Assembly (NCBI GenBank): GCA_025618425.1
Contig: CM046851.1
Span: 4,753,024-4,817,023 of the forward strand
Length of the DNA: 64,000 nucleotides
From: Heliocidaris tuberculata
Lineage: Eukaryota; Echinodermata; Echinoidea; Camarodonta; Echinometridae
Direction of reading: 5' to 3'
Every line of letters begins with the position of its first letter. Positions within the stretch are counted from its first letter, which is position 1. The notes beneath the pieces are model-generated. The model worked only from the letters and a program-made list of their open reading frames with translations. It did not search any database and was not told the origin of the DNA. The translations under genes were made by a program, and so were the position numbers. Below are positions 55,000-64,000 of this stretch, one piece after another.

Positions 55000-57914
55000 A
55001 ATCCTTCTTGATTGTTAAACATCCATCTCCTTTAAGCAGTAACTCCATGGGATATCTATAAATAAAATATCAAATTCAACAGATTAAAAAAGAAACTCAA
55101 AAAAATATTATGCATTACAATCTAGTAAATAACTTGAAAAACAATATATAACACTTGTACAAAACTCACAACATAGAAATATAAACTACTAAAATAAACA
55201 ATCCACTACTTCAAAATGCAAAAATCACTGAACTTTTCCAGTCTTTACTAAAATATCTTGTTTTTATACATCATGTCTATCACACCCAGAAGGATTCCAT
55301 TTTCCCCTCCAACTATCAAATAAAATGCTGCAAACTTTGTTGTGTATGTCTCTGATACTCACATGTACCCGATAAGCTCAATGGAACCTGTTCAGAAACT
55401 AGTACCTCTGTTTTCATCTCTTGAAATTGAAAAAAAATGATCTAAATGTCATGTCCGTTACACTGAATTTGCTCAAATACAAGAACCTTGATATAAACTT
55501 CTATACTTACACATCTGGATCTGTTGCACCTACTACAACGCACGTCCAGAACTTGTTCCTCTATAAATGAAACAAAAGTATCACTATCACTATCACTAAC
55601 ATTATACAACTTGTACTACTTAAAGTTCCACCCTTTATACAATCTGAAAAAATATAAACATCACGTACCTTGTATCACCCACATTGCACACACCACATAA
55701 AATAACAATTTTGCATAACCCATGATTCCCACCTTCACTTTATGCAAAATATCCTTTATCCTGACCACATATATTCACAACCCAATTTTCATTATTGCAA
55801 CCATACTAAATGACATAAAAACTCCTTATAGGGAATTAACCGACCGCCTCACTCAGCAGCAGCTGCACTAACATAACGGGGTCCGCTCGCTATTCATAAG
55901 GACCGCTATTCATAGAAAACCCTATTCATTTAACACGCGTTATGAATAGTGGTCCTTATGAATAGTTATGAATAGTGGTCCTTATGAATGGAGGTCCTTA
56001 TGAATAGCAAGGTAATTTGTCTATGGTTTGCTCGCTATTTAGAAGGACATGCAAGAAAATCACTAATATTGCCCTAGCTATCACTCTGCTATGATCAAAT
56101 TTCAATTTGAACTTGAACCTAACTGATGACCTAATAATTACATTGCTTCCAAATGCCCTACTAAAACTATCACTATGAACATGACGGACAAAGAAAGTGG
56201 ACAAATTAAAAAACTCCTCATTCTACCCTTCACAATGGTTCTGGTAGACAAAAGAACATCCCTTCACTGCTATTATGTAATATTATTTAGAACAGGTGAC
56301 ACATGCATATTCACCTGTTCTACATACTTTTACATAACAGCAGTGAAGTGATGTTCTTTTTTCTACCAGAATCATTGTGAAGGATAGGATGAAGAGTTGT
56401 TTATTTTGAAGAGTTGTTTATTTTGTCCACTCTCTTTGTTTGTCATGTCATGTTCATAGTGTATATACACACATATCCACAAATGAATTGCATACACAAA
56501 CACATACAAACAGAATCAAAGACAAAATACTTTACACACCCAAACAGAAAACCCATCTGACAACAAAGCCTTCCATGGTATTGTTATACTCTTTCCAAAA
56601 ATAGTAATAATAATTTCTAACTCCTTAATCATATCTCCCCATCTTTAATATCAAGACAGGAATTAGAACCTCTAAATTTAATTACATGTTCTTGATGCCC
56701 TAGCCCTGTACACAACTTATGTCTATGCTTGTATCGCACACTGAATTTAACTTTTTCATGTTTGCTCTCTTGTCAAACCCCACGCTCACTGGCCCAATCT
56801 TGATCTCCTGTCCAGTACAAACTGCCAAATCAGTCTTGTCACCCCACAGACTTTGACAGTTTCACTTCCCTCTTTCAGATTAATTTCCTTCAACCGCTTT
56901 CTATCACTGCCTCTTGCTTCACTCACCTATAACAAATCATTAAAAAAAAAAGCTTCATATCACTTTTCTGAAAAAATAATTCATACTACCAGAGCATGAT
57001 AGCTCATAGAAAATTCACTTCTAATTCATGTCACCTATAGCCACCAAAAAATGGCAATACAATATGTGAAGAGTTTGATTGCAATAACCGATAAAGACCA
57101 TTGTTTACACTTTTAAAATAACACCATTTCATAAAACAACAAAATGCCTTCATATTGATACTGCACTCATGATATATTAAGGAAAAGACTTTGAAGTCAT
57201 CACCTAAAGTATACTTTCTTAGTATTTCACCAACTACAATGACGAATAACTCAAATTTACGAATATGGATATATCCGCTTTTTTGATTAAACTCTTTATA
57301 TGTTCAGTTCCCAATAATAATTTTATATATATATGAAAACCTTGCATAACTCTAATTCCCATAACACAAAATGCTGCTTAAATCACAGACACCACACGAC
57401 CCCACCCTATAATGCCTACTGCTCATAAACCATATAAATTGGCAAAGCATACATATAAATCCAACAAAATCCACAAATGCAAACATATTAAGTGTGTACG
57501 TAAAATTATACTTCATGTTCTGTAATGAAATATCCAACTTTCAATACTGACTAAAAAATTTCAACCATAAATACATAATCCAAATTAATGCTTTTTCTAC
57601 CAAACACATAACCAAAACATACAAGTACACTACAAACAATGTAATGACTCTGCATTGTACTTGCACTCCCTACAATCCCCTTTATGGTAATTCGTCTCTT
57701 CACAGGAGACCGTTGAACCTCTGCCAACTCAACTACCTTCGGCCTTCTATAATCTTCAATTATTCCATTGTCCCAACAGCATGCACCTAAACAAATAAAA
57801 AATCTAACACATGTCCCCAAAAATATACTTTAACTTAAATACTTTCACATACTCTTTTCAAATTTGCACTAAGGAATAACTTTTGCATGTGAAGTTACAC
57901 AGTGGTTTTAAATA
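55000..57914. other. No supported gene; foldback MITE and a GTCC/ATTCATAA repeat cluster
   Basis: Apart from the MITE at 56.2 kb, 55870-56020 holds several copies, in both orientations, of TTATGAATAGTGGTCC. The rest is AT-rich with short ORFs that I cannot assign. Confidence 0.5.
56173..56459. mobile_element. Foldback MITE, family 4, copy 2
   Basis: Same arms as 29073-29333 (CTTCACAATGGTTCTGGTAG and its complement), with a duplicated GAAGAGTTGTTTATTTT near the right end. Confidence 0.8.
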
Positions 57915-58089
57915 TACAGTTAACTTTGCCTAAGTCGAATCAATTGGGACCACAGAAATAACTTCGGCTTAGAAGAAATTTGACTTATATGGAGTGTAAA
58001 ACAATATAAGAACGATGGATTTGAAGTAGACTGTCGACTTGGGCGATTGTTTGACTTATGCGAAGTTGACTTAAGCAGAGTTGACTGTA
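57915..58089. mobile_element. Pogo/Tigger-like MITE with TA ends
   Basis: TACAGTTAACTTTGCCTAAG at the left and TTAAGCAGAGTTGACTGTA at the right form terminal repeats of about 19 bp beside TA. 175 bp, no ORF. Confidence 0.65.
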
Positions 58090-58567
58090 TGTGTATAAAA
58101 TAGCTTATGGTTACACAAGACACACATTGGTTAAATTACACTATAGTGTAAATAACAACCATTCAGGCTTCTGTTAGCAGAACTAGTAATGAATCCTGTA
58201 GTATTCAAACTGAAACTTCACTTTGCTGATATTGTCCTTCAATTGCACACTGAAATTTGCCACAGATAGCGATATAATCCCTATCTTCTGACAAATTGCA
58301 GGTACAAATTTCAGCTTCACTTCTTTGTATATCTGGTGGTTAAATGGTCCAGTACAATGTCACGTGATGGCCGTGGTTCTTTTGATATGTTTGATGGAAG
58401 TTCTGGAATCTGCGCTGGCTGTACCTCAGTTTTTCCAGATTCCAGTTGAAGTGCTGTCACCATAATTTGCCACATATAGCGATATAATCCCCAACTTCTG
58501 ACAACTTCTTAGCAATCCAGGCTTGTGTCACCTTCAAGAAGACTATCTTGTATTTCTTCCCCCCTTT

Positions 58568-58993
58568 CTAGGCAGATCCTCTCCTTGGTTTGGTGATGAC
58601 AGTATCTTTCTTGTCAGAGTTGGCATTATTCCTCTGATAGAACTTGTATCTCTCTAGCATTACTGGTGGTTTAGGTCTGTAATGTTCCCTCAGCGCATCA
58701 TCGACTTCTTTCAAAGTCAGTTCAGAAACCTTCTTTGGAGCTACCACACTCTTTAGCAGTCCATATTCTTTTGCTCCAATCACTGACAAAATCACAGCAA
58801 CTTCCTTCCTTTCATCAGTTATGTCATTAGCTACAAAGTAATGATCTATTCTTTCTCTGTATGACTCATATTGCCCAATTTCTGGATTGTAACTTTCAGC
58901 TCTACCCGTTGTTGACGACGCCATTTTCACCACGTTCACTTTCACATTCACTATAGCTGACACAAAATTCAATATGTGGGCGACACAGTCCAC
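58568..58993 (-). pseudogene. Ty3/Gypsy gag start, truncated
   Basis: The frame holds a capsid-type sequence from MASSTTGRAESYNPEIGQYE through RIDHYFVANDI, then VILSVIGAKEYGLLKSVVAP and LREHYRPKPPVMLERYKFY. This is the usual Ty3/Gypsy gag capsid layout. It ends early after KFYQRNN in unrelated sequence and a stop, so nucleocapsid, protease, reverse transcriptase and integrase are missing. It lies just downstream of a primer-binding-site-like motif, as expected for the first ORF of an LTR retrotransposon. Confidence 0.75.
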
Positions 58994-59109
58994 ATCACCT
59001 CAAGACTGCCAATTTTCACCTCTATCTACAGTCTCTAGGCTAAGAACACTGTCATCATTTTTCACATAATGACTTATACTTTTCAGCTTATAGTTCACGG
59101 TTATCTTTA

Positions 59110-59150
59110 TCCTCGTCGCCAGTTGTCGTGTCTACACCTCATTTCTTATA
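59110..59150 (-). mobile_element. LTR end and primer-binding site of the Ty3/Gypsy relic
   Basis: On the minus strand the sequence ...GACACGACA ends in CA like an LTR 3' end and is followed two bases later by TGGCGACGAGGAT, a common Ty3/Gypsy primer-binding site. The gag start follows about 190 bases downstream. A full LTR is not visible because LINE-like and zinc-finger coding sequence begins within about 40 bases upstream, so the 5' LTR is cut off. Confidence 0.55.
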
Positions 59151-59575
59151 CTTCAGACACAGCAAAGATACCCACAGTGATCCCGGTTTGAGAGTCATGT
59201 TTGCTGCATGTTTTATTAACGCAAGGTGGCACTATACCACAATAGTCATCACTTAATTTGTCATCAACTTCAACTTCATTATCACTTTGACAAGTTGCAT
59301 TTGCATAATTATGCTTTCCTCCGTAATCATGCTCTCTTTCCAGGTGTCGTCTAAAATTCTTGGTGATAGATGAAAAAGTTCTCTGACATCCATGTCGGCA
59401 TCTCACCTCAAGAATATAATTATTTAAAGATAACATATCTTTATTTGGAATGCTCCACACTTCTGACAAAGCAATTATATCAAACTTTGTTTTTAATGTA
59501 TTATCATATAAAAAACTAACATTTTCAAAATTCTTATTAAGTGATCAGATATTCACATGTGAGGCACAGAATGAA
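59146..59575 (-). pseudogene. LINE endonuclease fragment joined to a C2H2-like zinc-finger segment
   Basis: Reading minus, SLNKNFENVSFLYDN and KTKFDIIALSEVW match the start of LINE APE endonucleases (N-x-RSLNKN, then FDIIALSETW). One open frame then runs on into VRCRHGCQRTFSS and FRRHLEREHDYGG, a C-x(3)-C...H-x(4)-H finger of the kind found in many transposon-linked proteins, and ends with a Cys/Asp-rich tail (CGIVPPCVNKTC). The join suggests insertion of one element into another. A GT lies at the junction (GAG|GTGAGATG), so a splice donor there is also possible. Confidence 0.5.
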
Positions 59576-60219
59576 CTTACCATTTGTTGTGACAAGGTAC
59601 TATCGAATATATGAGGGTTTACATTATATGACTTAACTAAATTGGCAATATCTTCATTAAACTAAATACATGGAGCACTATCTTTCACACTTATAGGTTA
59701 ATTACATAAAAAAGAGGTTAAAATCTTTGTATTTGATGTCATCAAGACCAACATCAAACAGGTCATCGGGTGTAGATATGGTTTTGAAGGTGTATGTAAT
59801 CTATCTTGTTTCTCAGATTATTGATGATGCTGTGATCAAGAAAGTCAAACTTGATACCATTTTCTGCACATAGCCTTTTTAGAACAGATTCTGACTGAGC
59901 ATACCCAGGAGGAAACTCACAGGAGTATTAGGCTGGCAATAAACAAAATAGTTTGTCCCTAAGAAAAAACAAAATAGTTTGTCCCTAAGAAAAGACAAAA
60001 GGCATATGATATAAAGAGAACCTCCGTGTTTAGAAATCTTTTCAAGTTGGCAAATTATGAATGTAACATCTTAATCATGCTACATCACATTGCGAAGAGC
60101 ATCACTCTGTCAAAAGTACATCTTGGAAAATTTGACAATCAAAAGTTCATAATTGTTTCTAGTTTACAATTTCCACGCTGCTTAACAAACCTTAGGACCA
60201 ACACATAAGCTCTGTGTAG

Positions 60220-60884
60220 ATGTTCTATACAGAAGGTTTGCCAAGTATTACATATTGCTCTCTGCATTTCCGTTCATGTTTCCATATTAGATGAATTGTT
60301 GTTTGATCAACAAACGCAAAGTCACCAGCCAGATTCACTATCCGATACCACCAATCTTTACCTATAAAGGTAGAAATTGATTTATGCGTTGCTCTGTACA
60401 TTACACGGCTCCTTTTAATGGTTTCTCTTTCTGCCTTGATGATTTGAATAAACTCTTCAAATGTCTGAAGCTGGATGGGTATCTCTGTTACTCATGAGAG
60501 GTGAGGGCTTTCTTTTACCTTTATGGAAAGACCCAGTTTTAGAAGGCCTAAAAGCATCTGACGCCATTGGATTTTGAGAAGGGGAAATAATTTCAGTGGC
60601 AATTTTCCTTTCATCATATTCAGGCCCCCATCCAACATAATGCACTTTTACTTCATGTGTTCCTGTTGGCAAAGTTTTTTTATACCCCCGCCAAACGAAG
60701 TATCAAATAACGGCCGTTTCACACTAACGTTAGCACTGGAGGCCACCACCTTGTTTTTCTCCGAGATTCTCACTTCCCTTTCCGGTACTGTGTTATGCGA
60801 ATGGGGCGATTCGCTCACTTTCAGTTTCTTGATATCTGGCAAAAAGGTACCTTTGTGTTGAGAAGAGACCTCTTCTACATCCAT
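60220..60884 (-). pseudogene. Chromo-barrel-like coding relic with frameshift in an A-run
   Basis: Two overlapping minus-strand frames form one product if a slip in the ATAAAAAAAC run near 60672 is allowed: MDVEEVSSQHKGTFLPDIKK upstream, then GTHEVKVHYVGWGPEYDE. The latter block resembles chromo-barrel/Tudor-knot domains (VHYxGWxxxYDEW). Further along are FEEFIQIIKAERETIKRSR and IGKDWWYRIVNLAGDFAF, which are open but interrupted. The parent protein is not recognised. The neighbourhood suggests a transposon-linked gene. Confidence 0.4.
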
Positions 60885-61057
60885 GGTTATACTTCATCAA
60901 ATCTGTAGGCTTTCATGTCCAACATTACATGTCCTTGTTTAAATATCACTGTACAATGCAAGTTTTGGTCCGCTATTTGCGGAGCGAAAAAAAAATGCTA
61001 CGTCTTCCGAAATGTAGAAGGGCGCCTTCCCAGTCATAGATATCTTAATAATAACAT

Positions 61058-61182
61058 TATAAATTTGAAACAACTTTCTATGCCTGGCTACTCATTTATC
61101 CTTCTGAACATCATTATACAGATATCAAAATTCAACAGTTTATTAAATCAAGCCTCCACAAAGTTACCGATTCCCTTTAACA
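61058..61182 (+). repeat. Dispersed repeat paired with 31005-31132
   Basis: Second copy of the same unit, ending ATTCCCTTTAAC as the other ends ATCCCTTTAAC. Confidence 0.7.
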
Positions 61183-61839
61183 GCTAAGCACAAATTGGTT
61201 TGTCCATAAATGATGTCAATTAGTTTCTGATAATGTGATTCCACCTGCTGGGACCCCTGCAGTCCAAAAACAATGTATTCCAACCCCCTCCCCTCAACCC
61301 TGATTTTGATCCATTAAAGTAATAAATACTCTATTTTACATTATAGTTTCTGTAAGAAATAAACTTCATTTGTTGACTAAAACTCTTGTCTCAAATCAGT
61401 CATTAGAACCAGAATTTCACTGTCCCTTTTCATTTCTTTCTAATAAATACAACACTTACCATCAATTTTACCAGTGAGGGACCAACTTTGAGGACCTCCA
61501 TTAGGGCCATGGGTGCCTGGTACATATCTGCATTGGGTTTTCTCTGAGTGCCCCATGTGTTGATAGAAATAGTGTCTTTCAGATTAATTTACATCCATTG
61601 TAGCATACAATGTACTGACTCTATGACGATTTCTTGTTGCAATTATTAAGTCCACTTGTTTCACCTGCGGAACACCTTCGCACACATTGTGCACAGCTTA
61701 CCAACCTGATACATGTTCTGATGAATTTTGAGTACTCGGGAAGAGATATGGATTATCCCTACGAACACCAGAATTTGCTCTTTTTTATGTTCTTATTTCT
61801 CAATGTACTGTTTTCGGCTTCGTCTCATTTTTTTCTGCT

Positions 61840-63289
61840 CAAACGACATGGTTCGCCACCTTGCCTGGCATTGTGCATGCATAGATTAAGGCGTGAGACA
61901 ATCAAGTTCCTAAGCTCTGTGAATCCTTTCCCTTCAGCTAAATGATAGCACTCCTTGGTAGTGATTTCTTGCAATTTCTTAAGAGTGTTCTCAAAAGAGT
62001 CACATCATTCTCCAGTGGAAGAAGGTTTGATTCCCTAAGTTTCTCCTTCTGACTCATACATGGCATCACCAAATACGCAATCGTGATTGAGTTCCAGGAC
62101 TCTTACAAACCTATCCAGACCATCTGCTTTGCTATCTTTGTCTTCAATGAGATAAGTCCCCTTCATTATTTTACATGCATCTTTGATCAAGTAATAGAGG
62201 GCAGTTTTTAGACCATACTTCAAGTCTTCTCCTAGATGGTTTCCTCCTGACTTTTTGCAATAGGTTCTCACACCAGATTCCAGGTGTCTGAAAATGCCCC
62301 TGGAAAACATGTCAACTGCGCATCATTCGGATTCATCAAATGCACCTAATTCTTCCTTTGTGTTTTGGAAAAGGACATATGAATGTGCTAATCACCTCAT
62401 GGCCATCGTGACGCTTTCTTATCAGACTCCCACTTTTCTTTGTGCCTCAATCTCCTCCCAACAGTAAGGATCATATTGTCTGTATGTTGCCAACGAATGT
62501 CATCATTGAATGCACACAAGATGTGATGGAAGAATGATGGATCTTCTGCTTCATCATCATGCTTATTCAAAAGACCAGCTGGCACATCGTAAGCTTTGGT
62601 AAAAGACTCTTTCTCACAAATTTTTTCAATGCCTCCCCAGGTATAGGGTACTGTAGAACCCCATACAGTTACCATACATAACAAGTCTACTCTTTGCTCG
62701 GGATCTGCACTCTTGGTGAAAGCTTGGGTCAGTTTCTCCAGCAATCATTTTATTTGCTTTGTAAATTCCTTCCTTTTTGAATCTACTGAATTGTTCTTAC
62801 CACTCCTTTCTTGGTGCCTGCAGTGCTTTCTTGACTTCCTCTCTGTCACCATGCTTCAGCGTTATGTGATGGTAGAGCTTCTCTGTGAAAAACTTTTCAC
62901 AAAATTGGCACATTCGTTTTAGGCCTGGCACTTCTTGTCCTGAAAGCACACTTTGTTTTGGAATTGTTTCTTTATCTTTATTGAGATCCAAGCTTGATTG
63001 TTTTTCAGGTGTGACCTTTGATCTGTGACCTTTAATTTGTGGTCTGTACTTCTCTTCTTTCTTCCCTTCCACATCATGTTCTTAGACTTTTTCATCTTCT
63101 ACATCATGTTCTTGAACTTTGTCATTGCCACATCTTTCTCTTTAACTTTATTTTGAGTTCTTCCTGACATGTGATTGTGCTCATATGACTTGTCCTCTAG
63201 GTGTGGTTGCTGATCTGTTGTATTTTTTTGTTTGTGCCAAGGAAGATCTTTACACCATAGTCATAATGCAGTTCTTCACCTGCTTGAAC
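61840..63289 (-). pseudogene. Composite relic: SET-domain end, zinc finger, tyrosine-recombinase-like box
   Basis: After a splice acceptor (TTCAATCAG) the minus strand gives VQAGEELHYDYG and, after loss of one base near 63253, DLPWHKQKN, which is the C-terminal signature of a SET methyltransferase domain. A Lys/Glu-rich linker follows with a repeated EHDVE-type unit broken by a stop. Next come a finger (CQFCEKFF, then HHITLKHGD), FHHILCAFNDDI with MILTVGRRLRHK, a helical block (LKYGLKTALYYLIKDACKIM), and DGLDRFVRVLELNHD. The last block, at 61860-62000, is ELRNLIVSRLNLCMHNARQ then GGEPCRL. It resembles the box around the first catalytic Arg of tyrosine recombinases (RLxLxNARRGGEPxRL in related invertebrate proteins), here with Gln in place of the usual second Arg. 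Several stops and shifts make it dead. A Crypton- or DIRS-like origin is likely; the exact class is unknown. Confidence 0.6.
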
Positions 63290-64000
63290 CTGATTGAACA
63301 AAATAGAGCCAGTTCATGTTTGTGTTGCACATCTCACTGTTTATTCGCAGATTAATTCTGTATATACTAACATAGGTATATGAAAAGCCAAATGTGTTCC
63401 CTGAAATCATGGACTTCATATCCAACATACAGATCTCCCCCACAGCAAATTAAAAGTTACCTCATAACTTTGCAACTGGACATGTATATGTCAAATACTG
63501 TCTCTCTTATAGACAATCTTGCAACACTTGAACAACTTTCAACTGATATAATAACAAACAGCAAGAAAACTTTGAGTTTAGTAGCACAGGACTTCTGTAA
63601 TAATTAAACAGTTCATAAAAACTGCTGTTGTACAACTGTCAAGCTTTTATAAGTCTGCAACCTTCAAAGCTTATGCTTTCTCTTTTTTGTTACAAATATA
63701 TATACAATTTATGATCATCTCCTGATGTTGTCTATTGGCCATAATAAAATTATACATGTATAACAAACTGAATATTTGTCGGTGTTTCATTCCAACCTGA
63801 AGTTATCATAATTGAAAATACATGAGTGTTAATAGCAGGAAATATCTGTACTAAACAAGCTATAAAATCCATATGATTTACAAATGTTGTATGCATACAG
63901 AACATACTAAACACATGATCCTAACTCTGGCATGTGTTTAAGTAAGGGAGAAAGAGACAGAGCAAGGGGAAAGAGAAATAGTAAGGGATATATATATAGA

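Overview
The window is animal nuclear DNA, most likely from an echinoderm and probably a sea urchin. It has split genes with GT-AG introns, AT-rich unique sequence, dense short inverted-repeat (MITE-like) elements, 5'-truncated LINEs, and a relic whose closest match is RAG1-like protein. Species cannot be fixed from sequence alone. One 500-base run of N is an assembly gap.

Three kinds of region are seen. (1) 1 to about 24 kb has no host gene that I can support. It holds low-complexity tracts, two LINE fragments pointing toward each other, several MITE families and long unremarkable stretches. (2) 24.1-49.6 kb holds two intact genes placed head to head, with 537 bp between their start codons. 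The minus-strand gene (9 coding exons, 416 aa) encodes a polytopic membrane protein that I cannot name. The plus-strand gene (8 coding exons, 904 aa) is a ZSWIM1/ZSWIM3-like protein with a MULE-transposase-like central region and an intact SWIM zinc motif. All reading phases agree across every junction in both genes. Their introns hold transposon debris: a RecQ-like helicase relic between inverted repeats, a frameshifted LINE, a 96-bp tandem array, foldback elements and decayed copies of each gene's own exons. (3) 49.7-64 kb is a graveyard of mobile or mobile-derived genes, nearly all on the minus strand: a hAT-type MITE with a clean 8-bp target duplication, a RAG1-like core fragment, a zinc-finger/recombinase-type N-terminus, a Ty3/Gypsy primer-binding site plus gag start, a LINE endonuclease fragment, a chromo-barrel-like relic, and a composite SET / zinc finger / tyrosine-recombinase-like relic.

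The two intact genes may share a promoter region; nothing else shows that they work together. The most notable items are the RAG1-like relic at about 52.3-52.9 kb, the SET-ZF-recombinase composite at 61.8-63.3 kb, the uncharacterised membrane protein, and the duplicated, decayed exons found in both intact genes. Coordinates of exons were read by eye from splice signals and have not been checked against transcripts.
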